From the NCBI GenBank assembly GCA_900540085.1, contig UQEU01000001.1, positions 124,001 to 188,000 on the forward strand: a DNA stretch of 64,000 nt, given 5' to 3'. The position numbers and the translations under genes were made by a program. The notes under the pieces were generated by a model. The model made no database searches, was not told the DNA's origin, and saw only the letters and a program-made list of their open reading frames with translations. This DNA is from an uncultured Eubacteriales bacterium. Lineage in GTDB: Bacteria > Bacillota > Clostridia > Oscillospirales > Acutalibacteraceae. Shown here piece after piece: positions 32,282 through 41,776 of the stretch. The first letter of the stretch is position 1. Each line of letters opens with the position of its first letter.

Positions 32282-33517
32282 ATGAAAATTATAAACGGAG
32301 GAATTACCGCATCTAAAGGATTTTTGGTAAACGGACTTTACTGCGGAATTAAAAAAACAAAATTTAAAAAGGAAAAACATAAAAACGATATAGCAATTCT
32401 TTATTGCAAAGAGGACTGCAAAACGGCAGCAGTATATACTCAAAACAAAGTAAAAGGCGCACCGATAATTGTTACAAAAAGCAATTTACAAAAAACAAAC
32501 AATATTTCCCACGCAATAATTGTAAACTCAAAAAATGCAAACACTTGCAATGCAGACGGTGTGGAAAAAGCAGAAAAAATGTGTGAACTCACTGCAAAGG
32601 AACTAAAAATCAAAAAGGAAGAAGTTATAGTTGCCTCAACAGGTGTAATAGGTTTGACATTACCAATTGAGCCGATAGAAAATTGTATGCACACGCTTGC
32701 AACAGAAATATCTGCTGATAAAAACGAAGAATTTGCGACAGCCATAATGACAACCGACACAATAAAAAAAGAATACGCAGTAGAGTTTGAAATTGACGGA
32801 AAAATATGCCATATAGGAGGTTGTGCAAAAGGTTCGGGAATGATTCATCCCAATATGGCGACAACGCTGAACTTTATAACTACCGATATAAACATCACAA
32901 ACGATATGTTGCAAAAGGCACTCAGTGAAATTGTAAAAATCACATATAACTGTCTTACAATAGACGGCGATACATCAACAAACGATATGGTTTGTCTTAT
33001 GGCAAACGGTTTAAGCAAAAACAAGGAAATTTCTGAAGAAAACACCGACTACGAAATTTTCAAATCTGCTTTATATGAAGTTATGATGAATTTGACCAAA
33101 ATGCTTGCCAAAGACGGCGAAGGCGCAACAAAAATGATTGAATGCACCTGTAATAACGCAAAAGACCTTGACACTGCAATAACGGTTGCAAAAGAGGTTG
33201 TAGGTTCTACCCTTTTTAAGTGTGCAATTTTTGGAAAAGACGCAAATTGGGGAAGAATTCTCTGTGCGGTAGGTTATGCAGACGCAGAATTTGACATTGA
33301 AAAAGTCGATGTTGACATTAAATCAAAATTTGGAAAAGTCAGCGTATGCAAAAACGGAAGCGGTATTCCTTTTTCTGAAGAAGAAGCATTTAAAATTCTC
33401 GAAAGCGATGAAATATATATAAATATAGACTTAAATGACGGAAAAACAAATGCTAAAGCATGGGGATGCGACTTAACATACGACTATGTAAAAATAAACG
33501 GAAGTTACAGAACTTGA
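32282..33517 (+). CDS. argJ: Glutamate N-acetyltransferase / ornithine acetyltransferase
   Basis: A 411-residue ArgJ. The autocleavage site lies in KDGEGATKM, where the Thr becomes the N-terminal nucleophile of the beta chain. It transfers the acetyl group from acetylornithine to glutamate, recycling acetate; bifunctional members also use acetyl-CoA. Whether this one is mono- or bifunctional cannot be read here, but no argA is present. One bp after argC and 9 bp before argB. Confidence 0.95.
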   Translation: MKIINGGITASKGFLVNGLYCGIKKTKFKKEKHKNDIAILYCKEDCKTAAVYTQNKVKGAPIIVTKSNLQKTNNISHAIIVNSKNANTCNADGVEKAEKMCELTAKELKIKKEEVIVASTGVIGLTLPIEPIENCMHTLATEISADKNEEFATAIMTTDTIKKEYAVEFEIDGKICHIGGCAKGSGMIHPNMATTLNFITTDINITNDMLQKALSEIVKITYNCLTIDGDTSTNDMVCLMANGLSKNKEISEENTDYEIFKSALYEVMMNLTKMLAKDGEGATKMIECTCNNAKDLDTAITVAKEVVGSTLFKCAIFGKDANWGRILCAVGYADAEFDIEKVDVDIKSKFGKVSVCKNGSGIPFSEEEAFKILESDEIYINIDLNDGKTNAKAWGCDLTYDYVKINGSYRT

Positions 33518-33526
33518 GGTAAAAAA

Positions 33527-34384
33527 ATGAAGATAACCAACAATCAAAAAGCAGGCATCCTCGCACAAGCCTTGCCGAACATTCAAAAATACAGAAACAA
33601 AATAGTTGTTGTAAAATACGGCGGTAACGCAATGATTAACGAAGAACTTAAATCTGCCGTAATGAGCGACCTTGTACTTCTCAACACAATAGGAATAAAA
33701 ATAGTTCTTGTACACGGTGGCGGTCCCGAAATCAGCAAAATGCTCAACCAGTTGCAAATTGAAAGCAAATTTGTTGACGGCTTGCGAGTTACCGACAAGG
33801 AAAGCGCCGATGTTGTACAGATGGTTTTAGCAGGAAAAATAAACAAAAATTTAACTTGTCAAATCGGAAATTCGGGTGGTAAAGCAATCGGTTTAAGCGG
33901 TCTTGACGGAAAAATGCTTGAATGCAAAAAACTTGACGACAAGCACGGTTTTGTCGGTGAAATCATCAACTGCAACGCAGAAATCATAATTGACACAATC
34001 AAAAGCGGATTTATCCCCGTAATTTCTTCAATAGGCTTTGATAAAGACTCAAACACATACAATATAAATGCAGATACGGTTGCAAGCGAAATAGCGTCAA
34101 AAATCGGAGCAGAAGCACTCATTTCAATGACAGACACGATTGGACTGTTAAAGGATATTAACGACGAATCAACTTTGATAAATGAAGTTTTTGTTTCCGA
34201 TTGTCCTAAACTCATTGCCGACGGAATTATCAGCGGCGGTATGATACCTAAAATTGATTCAATGATAAACGCCATACGGCAAGGCGTAAAAAAAGCATTT
34301 ATAATAGACGGACGGGTAAAACACTCAATACTTATAGAACTCCTTACCGACGAAGGTATGGGAACAATGTTTAGAGGTAGATAA
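33527..34384 (+). CDS. argB: Acetylglutamate kinase
   Basis: A 285-residue amino-acid kinase. Motifs KYGGNAM, VLVHGGGPEI and the C-terminal ISGGMIPK(I)DS block are typical of ArgB. Phosphorylates N-acetylglutamate; arginine-inhibited members carry an N-terminal helix, and the N-terminal 'NNQKAGILAQALPNIQKYR' could serve this. Last base overlaps the argD start (TAATG). Confidence 0.95.
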   Translation: MKITNNQKAGILAQALPNIQKYRNKIVVVKYGGNAMINEELKSAVMSDLVLLNTIGIKIVLVHGGGPEISKMLNQLQIESKFVDGLRVTDKESADVVQMVLAGKINKNLTCQIGNSGGKAIGLSGLDGKMLECKKLDDKHGFVGEIINCNAEIIIDTIKSGFIPVISSIGFDKDSNTYNINADTVASEIASKIGAEALISMTDTIGLLKDINDESTLINEVFVSDCPKLIADGIISGGMIPKIDSMINAIRQGVKKAFIIDGRVKHSILIELLTDEGMGTMFRGR

Positions 34385-35544
34385 TGAACACACAACAAAA
34401 AACAGACACATACACTGCCAATACTTACAAACATAAAAACGCAGTTTTAACAAAAGGAACAAACGCAGTCGTAACAGATGAAAACGGCAAAAACTATATT
34501 GACTTCACTTCGGGAATAGGCGTAAATTCTTTTGGTTTTTGCGATGAAAAATGGATTGAAGCAATAGAAAAGCAACTTCATAAAATTCAACACACAAGCA
34601 ACATTTATTACAATGAGCCAAGTGCCGTGCTTGCAGAACTGATTTGCAAAAAAACAAAAATGAAAAAAGTATTTTTCGCAAACTCGGGTGCAGAGGCAAA
34701 CGAGTGTGCAATTAAAGTTGCGAGAAAGTATGCAAAAGACAAATACACAGAACAAAAAAACACAATCATTACTTTAAAAAACTCATTTCACGGCAGAACA
34801 ATAGCAACGGTTTCGGCAACGGGACAAAATGAGTTTCACAAAGACTTCAAACCTCTTTTAGACGGTTTCAAACACACAGAGGCTAACAACATTAAAGCTT
34901 TAAAAAACATTGTAACTGACGATGTTTGTGCTATAATGTTTGAATGTGTACAGGGAGAAGGAGGAGTAAACACTCTCGACCTTGATTTTGTAAAAACGAT
35001 TGAAAAAATTTGCAAAGAAAAAGATGTACTGATGATTGTTGATGAAGTACAGACGGGAAACGGAAGAACAGGAAAACTATACGCATACGAACATTTCGGA
35101 CTCAAACCCGATATAGTTACTACGGCAAAAGGACTCGGCGGAGGTTTACCGATAGGTGCTTGTATTTTAGGCGAAAAAGTTGAAAACACTCTCACTTACG
35201 GTACTCACGGCTCAACATTCGGTTCAAACCCGATAGTCTGTGCCGGTGCTATATCCGTTTTGGAAAGAATTGACGATGAATTTTTAAATAATGTTGAAAA
35301 GAAAAGCAAAATCATTTTCAACTTTCTCAAAGAAGTAAAAAATGTCGAAAGCGTAAGCGGTTTAGGTTTGATGATAGGAATTAAAACAAACAAAAATGCA
35401 AATGAAGTGGCAGAAAAATGTCTTGAAAAAGGCTTGCTTGTACTCACTGCAAAAGACAAAATCAGACTTTTACCGCCACTCACAATAAGCGAAAGTGAAC
35501 TTTCAGAAGGCTTAAAAATATTGAAAGAGGTAATAGAAGAATGA
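34384..35544 (+). CDS. argD: Acetylornithine aminotransferase
   Basis: A 386-residue class-III aminotransferase. PLP contacts are FANSGAEANE, DEVQTG and the Schiff-base Lys in TTAKGLGGGLPIGA. Converts N-acetylglutamate semialdehyde to N-acetylornithine. Overlaps argB by 1 bp and argF by 4 bp, so the operon is translationally coupled. Confidence 0.94.
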   Translation: MNTQQKTDTYTANTYKHKNAVLTKGTNAVVTDENGKNYIDFTSGIGVNSFGFCDEKWIEAIEKQLHKIQHTSNIYYNEPSAVLAELICKKTKMKKVFFANSGAEANECAIKVARKYAKDKYTEQKNTIITLKNSFHGRTIATVSATGQNEFHKDFKPLLDGFKHTEANNIKALKNIVTDDVCAIMFECVQGEGGVNTLDLDFVKTIEKICKEKDVLMIVDEVQTGNGRTGKLYAYEHFGLKPDIVTTAKGLGGGLPIGACILGEKVENTLTYGTHGSTFGSNPIVCAGAISVLERIDDEFLNNVEKKSKIIFNFLKEVKNVESVSGLGLMIGIKTNKNANEVAEKCLEKGLLVLTAKDKIRLLPPLTISESELSEGLKILKEVIEE

Positions 35545-36443
35545 AACATTTATTAAAACTTGCAGATTTATCTAAAGAAGATATTTTTGATATTTTAAAT
35601 TTGGCAGACCAATTAAAATACGAAAACAAGCACAATATTGAACATCATCATTTAAAAGGCAAAACACTCGGTATGATTTTTCAAAAAAGTTCCACAAGGA
35701 CACGAGTAAGTTTTGAAGTTGGAATGTACCAATTAGGCGGTTCGGCACTCTTTTTATCAAGCAAAGACCTGCAAATCGGAAGAGGAGAACCTGTTGAAGA
35801 TACGGCACGAGTTCTCTCCCGCTATCTTGACGGAATAATGATTAGAACTTTCGACCAAAAAGAAGTTGAAGATTTGGCTGAATACGGCTCAATTCCAATC
35901 ATCAACGGTCTTACCGACTACTGTCATCCGTGTCAGGTACTTGCTGATTTAATGACGATACGAGAGTTTAAAAAGAGTTTTGACAACCTCAAATTCTGTT
36001 ATATAGGCGACGGAAACAATATGGCAAACAGTTTAATTGTAGGTATGATTAAAATGGGAATTGAATGTACCGTTGCCTGCCCTAAAGGATATGAACCCGA
36101 CGCAGATGTAATGAAATGGGCAAAAGAAAACGGAAAATTTACCTGCTCTGACAACATTGAAGAATGCGTAAAAGACGCAGATATTGTTTACACGGATGTT
36201 TGGGCATCTATGGGACAGGAAAATGAAAAAGAAGAGAGAAACAAAATTTTCAAAGAATATCAAATCAACGAAAAATTTATGAGCCTTGCAAAACCTGACG
36301 CAATGGTGCTTCACTGTCTGCCTGCACACAGAGAAGAAGAAATTACGGCAACTGTTTTTGAAAAACACGCTGAAGAAATTTTTGAAGAAGCAGAAAATCG
36401 TCTTCACGCTCAAAAAGCCGTACTTGTAAAACTTCTGGGATAA
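35541..36443 (+). CDS. argF: Ornithine carbamoyltransferase
   Basis: A 300-residue OTCase. Carbamoyl-phosphate loop SSTRTRVSFE, ornithine motif DYCHPCQVLADL and HCLPAHRE identify it as OTC rather than ATC. Makes citrulline from ornithine and carbamoyl phosphate. The only carAB in this window is in the pyr operon, so both pathways probably draw on it. Last gene of the arg operon. Confidence 0.95.
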   Translation: MKHLLKLADLSKEDIFDILNLADQLKYENKHNIEHHHLKGKTLGMIFQKSSTRTRVSFEVGMYQLGGSALFLSSKDLQIGRGEPVEDTARVLSRYLDGIMIRTFDQKEVEDLAEYGSIPIINGLTDYCHPCQVLADLMTIREFKKSFDNLKFCYIGDGNNMANSLIVGMIKMGIECTVACPKGYEPDADVMKWAKENGKFTCSDNIEECVKDADIVYTDVWASMGQENEKEERNKIFKEYQINEKFMSLAKPDAMVLHCLPAHREEEITATVFEKHAEEIFEEAENRLHAQKAVLVKLLG

Positions 36444-36488
36444 ACTATATAACCAATTAAAAAATACTCAATCAAATATTTAAAAATA

Positions 36489-36525
36489 AAAAATCGCCGA
36501 ACATCTGTTCAGCGATTTTTTTATT
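36489..36525. terminator. Bidirectional terminator between argF and ispF
   Basis: Stem AAATCGC-GAACA with TGTTC-GCGATTT (one unpaired base per arm), T-run on the plus strand and A-rich flank on the other side. Confidence 0.8.
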
Positions 36526-36557
36526 TATTATCTGTAATGGAAATTAAAAGTTCAGTA

Positions 36558-37025
36558 TCACTTTAACAATACGACAGAGTGTGCAGATATTCCCTGCAAA
36601 GCACCTGTAAAGCCAAGTCCTTCTTCTGTCGTAGCCTTTACATTTACTTGACTTAATTCGATTTTACACGATAAAGCAATGTTTTTTCTCATCTGCAAAA
36701 TATGAGGCAACATTTTCGGCTTTTGTGCAAGAATTGTTGCATCTATATTCTCTATTTCATAGCCTTCATTTTTTACCATTTCGGCGACCAAACTTAAAAG
36801 TTTCATACTGTCTGCGCCTTTATACTTTTCATCTGTATCGGGAAAATGAGTTCCTATATCCCCAAGTGCCGCAGCACCGAGCAAAGAGTCACATACTGCG
36901 TGAAGCAAAACATCTGCATCGGAATGTCCGAGAAGACCGAGTTCATACTCAATCTCTACACCGCCGACAATCAATTTTCTGTCTTTTACAAGTTTATGTA
37001 CATCGTACCCATGACCTATTCTCAT
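36558..37025 (-). CDS. ispF: 2-C-methyl-D-erythritol 2,4-cyclodiphosphate synthase
   Basis: A 155-residue IspF. Metal ligands are in GHGYDVHKL, the substrate loop is GHSDADVLLHAVCDSLLGAA and FPDTDEKYKGADS is conserved. Makes MEcPP in the MEP isoprenoid pathway. Starts 4 bp after ispD; its AGGTGA ribosome site overlaps the ispD stop. Last gene of the six-gene operon. Confidence 0.95.
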   Translation of the reverse strand: MRIGHGYDVHKLVKDRKLIVGGVEIEYELGLLGHSDADVLLHAVCDSLLGAAALGDIGTHFPDTDEKYKGADSMKLLSLVAEMVKNEGYEIENIDATILAQKPKMLPHILQMRKNIALSCKIELSQVNVKATTEEGLGFTGALQGISAHSVVLLK

Positions 37026-37029
37026 AAAA

Positions 37030-37698
37030 TCACCTCATATTTACTATACTTTCGCCGAGAGGCAAGTCTTCGGGAGTTGTAATTTTAATATTATTATAAT
37101 CCCCCAAAGTAACTTTTACATTGTACCCTTGCATTTCAACCAAAGCACAGTCATCTGTTGCGTTTATTCCTTTATTTACAGCATTTTCACACGCTTTTTT
37201 ATAAATCTCAAAATCAAATATCTGCGGAGTTTGAATTGAAATCAAACTGCTTCTGTCAGGTGTTGATACAATAAAACCGTCTTTATCAACGACCTTTATA
37301 GTATCTTTGACATACACACCCGTTGCCGCCGCTTTATATTTAACGGCGTCTGCCAAAGTTGACTCAATTACCGTTTGAGTAACGAAAGGTCTTGCACCGT
37401 CGTGAATGACTATATAGTCACAATTTTCTATACTTTCGACTGCATTTTTAACGCTTTGCTGACGGGTTTCTCCGCCGACAACAAAGTTAACGGGACTGTC
37501 GCAAAACAATTTTTTCATTTCACACAAATCATTTTCTTTGCAAACAACAACTACTTCATCTATCAATTTACAGTTTAAAAAAGCGTCAACGCTTCTTTTG
37601 ATAACAGGCACACCTGATATTTCAAGAAAAACCTTGTTTACACTTGATTTCATTCTTGTACCCGAGCCTGCACCGAGAACAACTGCTGTTACTTTCAC
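37030..37698 (-). CDS. ispD: 2-C-methyl-D-erythritol 4-phosphate cytidylyltransferase
   Basis: A 222-residue IspD. GAGSGTRM with SSVNKVFLEI forms the CTP-binding loop, and IVIHDGARPFV carries the conserved Asp. Joins CTP to MEP. Overlaps rqcH by 4 bp and is followed by ispF, the commonest ispDF pairing. Confidence 0.94.
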   Translation of the reverse strand: MKVTAVVLGAGSGTRMKSSVNKVFLEISGVPVIKRSVDAFLNCKLIDEVVVVCKENDLCEMKKLFCDSPVNFVVGGETRQQSVKNAVESIENCDYIVIHDGARPFVTQTVIESTLADAVKYKAAATGVYVKDTIKVVDKDGFIVSTPDRSSLISIQTPQIFDFEIYKKACENAVNKGINATDDCALVEMQGYNVKVTLGDYNNIKITTPEDLPLGESIVNMR

Positions 37699-39368
37699 TT
37701 TTTAATCAACCTTTCAACAACCTCAACCGACGGAGTTACATACACGGTTTTATAATCCGTATAAATTACCTTTCCGGGTTTTGCACCCGACGGTTTCTTC
37801 ACATTTTTAACTGTGGTAAAATCTATCGCAACATTTGAAGAATTGCTCTGTTTTGAATGAAAAGCGGCAATTTGAGCCGCCTGCATTATCGTTTTTTCGG
37901 GTAAATCTTTCCCGTCGGTTCTAACGATGATATGACTTCCCGGGAAATCTTTTGAATGAAACCAAACATCACTTTTCCTTGACTCTTTCAAAGTCAATTT
38001 ATCGTTTTGAATATTGTTTCTGCCTGCAAAAATCTCAAATCCGTCATCTGAAATATACTCATAAGGCGGCAACGGTTTTGAATGTTTATTTTTAACATTT
38101 CGTTTTTTAAGATAGCCCATTTCGGAAAGTTCTTTTTTAATTTCTGCTATATCCGATGAACTTTGCGCTCTTTCTATTTCATCGAGTACTGTTTCAAGAT
38201 ACGCGCACTCTTCCTCTGCAAGTTCAATGAAACCTGTAAGTTTTTGCTCGGCAACTTGTTTTTTTCTGTACTCTTTATAATACTTTTGAGCGTTTTGAGA
38301 CGGAGTAAGCGATGGGTCGGCAGATATTTTCACTTCTTCGCCCGTATAAAAATCGTTTACCGTGTAAAGAAGAGAACCTTTTTTTAGAACATACATATTT
38401 GCACTGATTAAGTCGCCGTACATTCTGAACTTTTCTTTATCTTCACAAGCCTCAAGTTCTTTTTGCCTGTTGAAAATCTTTCGTCTTGAACGCTCACAAA
38501 GATTTGACACGGTAATATATAAATCGTGTGCTTTTTGCTTAGTCCTTTCCCGTCTTTCTCTTTCAAAATAATAGAAATCAAGCAGTTGTCCAAATGACTC
38601 GTACTCTTTTTCAACAACAAGACTTCCGTATTGTGAAATAGGAATAAATGTAAAGTCGAATGCTCTGTCATTTTCAAAAAGAATATACGGTTTTGGATTT
38701 TTTGCATATAAAAGCAATTTTTCGACAGTTAATCCTGCTTCAAATTCTCTTGAAATAACGGGCGAAATACCCATAATATTTTCCATCGCTGCCTTTGAAA
38801 TACTTTTTTCACTGCCGTAAATTTTACCGTTCAACTCATTTAAGTCACAATCAAAAATATTGTATTTTTCCTGTTTCGGCGGAAAACAATATTTTTTTCC
38901 CGGTAAAATTTGTCTGACAGACGATTTGCTTTCATCTATTCTTTTAATAGAGTCAACAATAACACCGTCTTTTACAAGAATGATATTGCTTCGTCTGCTC
39001 ATTATTTCAACAAACAAACTGTAAACAACTTCATCGCCGAGTTCGTCGGTCGCATTGAATACTAACTCAACTATTCTTTCAAACGACTGCTGACGAATTT
39101 CAACAAGTCTTGCACCGGACAATCTTTTTCTCAAAAGTAAGCAAAACATAGGCGGTTTTTCGGGATTTTCAGGCAATATGTTTGTTATATGTACCCTTGC
39201 ACCGTCTGCTCTTGCGCTTAAAAATAATTTTTTAGCACCGTTTCTTGTTCTGAACGAAAATACAAGTTCATCTCTTGATGGCTGATGAATTTTCTCTACT
39301 CTTGAATTTAATATTTGATTTTCGGTTTCCTGCTTTAATAAATTTAAAAAAATTCCGTCAAGAGCCAT
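37695..39368 (-). CDS. rqcH: Ribosome-associated quality control factor RqcH (NFACT / FbpA family)
   Basis: A 557-residue NFACT protein. The N-terminal NFACT-N domain (about 1-200) contains 'RGARLVEIRQQSFERIVEL' and SRRSNIIL. A charged coiled-coil middle follows (about 265-420). The C-terminal NFACT-R domain (about 440-550) has 'FEIFAGRNNIQNDKLTL' and 'DVWFHSKDFPGSHIIVR'. In Bacillus RqcH adds C-terminal Ala tails to chains stalled on 50S subunits. Older annotations call it a fibronectin-binding protein. Between nif3 and ispD in a tight operon. Confidence 0.92.
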   Translation of the reverse strand: MALDGIFLNLLKQETENQILNSRVEKIHQPSRDELVFSFRTRNGAKKLFLSARADGARVHITNILPENPEKPPMFCLLLRKRLSGARLVEIRQQSFERIVELVFNATDELGDEVVYSLFVEIMSRRSNIILVKDGVIVDSIKRIDESKSSVRQILPGKKYCFPPKQEKYNIFDCDLNELNGKIYGSEKSISKAAMENIMGISPVISREFEAGLTVEKLLLYAKNPKPYILFENDRAFDFTFIPISQYGSLVVEKEYESFGQLLDFYYFERERRERTKQKAHDLYITVSNLCERSRRKIFNRQKELEACEDKEKFRMYGDLISANMYVLKKGSLLYTVNDFYTGEEVKISADPSLTPSQNAQKYYKEYRKKQVAEQKLTGFIELAEEECAYLETVLDEIERAQSSSDIAEIKKELSEMGYLKKRNVKNKHSKPLPPYEYISDDGFEIFAGRNNIQNDKLTLKESRKSDVWFHSKDFPGSHIIVRTDGKDLPEKTIMQAAQIAAFHSKQSNSSNVAIDFTTVKNVKKPSGAKPGKVIYTDYKTVYVTPSVEVVERLIKK

Positions 39369-39371
39369 AAT

Positions 39372-40124
39372 TTACACCGTTTTAATAGAATTAATCTGAT
39401 TTGCCGATAAAAATTCAACATCAGTAAATATATTTTTTAATTTTTCAAAAAACATAACTGTCGGCAGATATTCCGTTTCAAAATGACCTGCCGAAACGAC
39501 TGCAAAACCGTTTTGTTCTGCGTCAAGCATTTCGTGATACTTCATATCTCCCGTCAAATACACATCTGCACCGTAATTTTGTGCTTCAACAACAAAATCG
39601 TTATCCCCTGCCCCTGAACAAACGGCAATTTTTTTTACAGGTCTTTCACTGCCTGCATATCTGACAGCCTTACTGTCGAGTTTATTTGCAACATTTTTTG
39701 CAAAGTCGTGCAAGGTAACTTCGTTTTCAAGTTCTGCAAAAGTCAAAAATCCGTTTGTTGATTTTTCAATAACACGAGCATTCAATAGTTCAACTAAAAT
39801 ATCATTTATACCGCCGTCTGCCTTATCCAAACAAGTATGACAGGAAATAACACTGACAGAATTTTTGATACAATCATATACAACACTGTTTGATAAAACG
39901 GACTTTTCTCCTGAAAATATCACGGGATGATGCGACAAAATCAAATCGGCGTTTTGTTCTTTTGCAAAATTTACAACCTCTTTTGTAACATCAAGTGAAA
40001 CAACAGCTTTTTTTACTTCTCTTCTGAAATCACCAATCAAAAAACCGCTGTTATCCCACGACTCCTGCGTTGAAAAATCAATAAGTCTGTCTAAAAAATC
40101 ATATATATTTTTAACGGTTGTCAT
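39372..40124 (-). CDS. Nif3-like dinuclear metal-centre protein
   Basis: A 250-residue NIF3/DUF34 protein. Metal ligands are visible in LILSHHPVIF and GHFETEYLP. The family was once annotated as GTP cyclohydrolase I type 2, and the true activity is unsettled. In Firmicutes it is regularly encoded right after trmK, as here, where it overlaps trmK by 14 bp. Confidence 0.9.
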   Translation of the reverse strand: MTTVKNIYDFLDRLIDFSTQESWDNSGFLIGDFRREVKKAVVSLDVTKEVVNFAKEQNADLILSHHPVIFSGEKSVLSNSVVYDCIKNSVSVISCHTCLDKADGGINDILVELLNARVIEKSTNGFLTFAELENEVTLHDFAKNVANKLDSKAVRYAGSERPVKKIAVCSGAGDNDFVVEAQNYGADVYLTGDMKYHEMLDAEQNGFAVVSAGHFETEYLPTVMFFEKLKNIFTDVEFLSANQINSIKTV

Positions 40125-40773
40125 AATGTTCCTCTATAATTTCTATGATATGCGAAAAATCGTTTTCGCCTTTTTGTTTATTTTTAAAATAATTAAGTAA
40201 ATGCAAAATATAGCCCTTTGCAGAACTGTCATTGTAATTTTCAATATTAAAAAGGTAAAAATACGCTTCGTCGTGAGGTAAAACTTTGCCTGTATAATAT
40301 GCATCGAAAACGGTATAAAACTTTTTATTTTCTTCCAAAAAAACTCTTTTACCAAGTTCAAAACCGTTTTCACAAAGGTACTTTGCAACTGCTTCTGCGT
40401 GAGTCATAGGCTGAAAAATCAAGTGAACTTTCTCATCTTTTAAAAAATTGCAATCAGCAATAATATCTCTGATAAGTTCTCCGCCCATTCCTGCAAAAAC
40501 AAAATCGAAACACTCGCCTTTTTTATACGCCTTTAAGCCGTCTGACAAACGGCACTCTATTTTGTCTGACAAATTTGCAAGAGAGACATTTTTAACGGCA
40601 CTTTCAATAGGGCCTTTATTGATGTCCGATGCTATTACAAAATCTGCAATATTGTTTTCAACAAGATATATAGGCAAATATCCGTGGTCACACCCAATAT
40701 CAGCAACAGCAGAGCCGTGTCGCACAAACTCTGCCGTTGTTTTAAGTCTTATGGGAAGTTGTTTACGCTTCAT
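40111..40773 (-). CDS. trmK: tRNA (adenine(22)-N1)-methyltransferase
   Basis: A 220-residue Rossmann methyltransferase. SAM motif I is VADIGCDHGYLPIYL, followed by IASDINKGPIESA. Members methylate A22 N1 of tRNA, especially tRNAs with a long variable arm, such as the serine tRNAs at 13.3-13.5 kb. Overlaps the DUF1858 gene by 11 bp. Confidence 0.92.
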   Translation of the reverse strand: MKRKQLPIRLKTTAEFVRHGSAVADIGCDHGYLPIYLVENNIADFVIASDINKGPIESAVKNVSLANLSDKIECRLSDGLKAYKKGECFDFVFAGMGGELIRDIIADCNFLKDEKVHLIFQPMTHAEAVAKYLCENGFELGKRVFLEENKKFYTVFDAYYTGKVLPHDEAYFYLFNIENYNDSSAKGYILHLLNYFKNKQKGENDFSHIIEIIEEHYDNR

Positions 40774-40969
40774 TTTTACTCAAAAATTCATTTATTTTTG
40801 AAACGAGTTCATCAGCGTCTGTTCCATGCACCATACAAGCAGCTTCAATGCTTTCGCCCCTTGATGCAGGACAACCGAGACAATGCATACCCATTTCCAA
40901 GAAAAACGGAGCGGTGTCAGGTGCTTTATCAAGAATATCGCCGATAATTGTTTCTTTTGTTATTTTCAT
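40763..40969 (-). CDS. DUF1858 protein
   Basis: A 68-residue protein with the DUF1858 signature: an N-terminal 'KETIIGDILDKAP' helix and HCLGCPAS with two cysteines, near residues 30-33. The family is common in anaerobes and hybrid-cluster-type contexts but has no proven function. Opens the operon to ispF, with 3' end overlapping trmK. Confidence 0.9.
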   Translation of the reverse strand: MKITKETIIGDILDKAPDTAPFFLEMGMHCLGCPASRGESIEAACMVHGTDADELVSKINEFLSKNEA

Positions 40970-41012
40970 ATTTATACCTCTTTCTTCTTAATATATAATT
41001 TACTGTAATATA

Positions 41013-41041
41013 ATTATATTATTAATCACTTTATATTGCAA
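41013..41041 (-). promoter_or_regulatory. Promoter of the DUF1858-trmK-nif3-rqcH-ispDF operon
   Basis: TTGCAA (41036-41041) and TATAAT (41013-41018) on the minus strand, 17-bp spacing. Confidence 0.6.
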
Positions 41042-41101
41042 GATACAAAATATCTCTTTATTTATTAACATTTTTATGTTACACTATGAACGGTGATATA
41101 A

Positions 41102-41686
41102 ATGAACAATGATTTTAATTTTGAAACAGAAAACAATGAGCCTCAATTTGACGCCATTGCAAACGATATGGAAAGCGGTGTTCTTCGCAGTAAAGACACC
41201 ATAAAAGTCGCTATTTGCTATATTTTGACAAATGTTAAGGAAAGCACAACCGAACAAATTATTATAGAGGCAATGACTGCGGGAGAAATTGCAAACTACT
41301 ACGAAACGGCTGACGCTCTTGCGGAACTTTTAAAAGAAAAAGTTATTGAAAAAGACGAAAATGATTTTTTAAAGATAACGGAAAAAGGAAAAACATCGGT
41401 ACAGTTTCTTGAAGACAACTTGCCGAAAACAATACGAGAAAAAAGTATTGCGACAGTTTCAAAACTCGCTTCAAGAGAAATCTACAAAAAACAAATTCAC
41501 AGTGAAATTGAAGAGTGCGAAAACGGCTTCAGGGTAACGCTTCATGTAAACGATAAAGAACAGGACTTTATGTCGCTGACTTTGTATGTTGCTTCAAAAG
41601 AACAAGCCGTTCTTATAAAAGAAAAGTTTACCAATGACCCTGTCAAAGTTTACAACAGTTTAATCAATTCAATATTTAAAAACTAA
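41102..41686 (+). CDS. DUF4364 protein
   Basis: A 194-residue protein matching the DUF4364 family of Clostridia. The N-terminal half looks like a winged helix ('LKEKVIEKDENDFLKITEKGKTSVQFLED'), the C-terminal half an alpha/beta domain. A DNA-binding role is plausible but unproven. Divergent from the DUF1858-ispF operon, with a 132-bp gap. Confidence 0.85.
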   Translation: MNNDFNFETENNEPQFDAIANDMESGVLRSKDTIKVAICYILTNVKESTTEQIIIEAMTAGEIANYYETADALAELLKEKVIEKDENDFLKITEKGKTSVQFLEDNLPKTIREKSIATVSKLASREIYKKQIHSEIEECENGFRVTLHVNDKEQDFMSLTLYVASKEQAVLIKEKFTNDPVKVYNSLINSIFKN

Positions 41687-41720
41687 TTTTCATTTTATTT
41701 TAAAATCAAAATATAAAACA

Positions 41721-41776
41721 AAAAAAGCCGAATAAATTGATTTACTGTCTTTAAAATCAATCTGCTCGGTTTTTTC
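41721..41776. terminator. Bidirectional terminator overlapping the convergent gene end
   Basis: Outer arms AAAAAGCCGA and TCGGTTTTTT, inner arms ATTGATTT and AAATCAAT. The right arm lies inside the last codons of the YbaK-like gene. Confidence 0.65.
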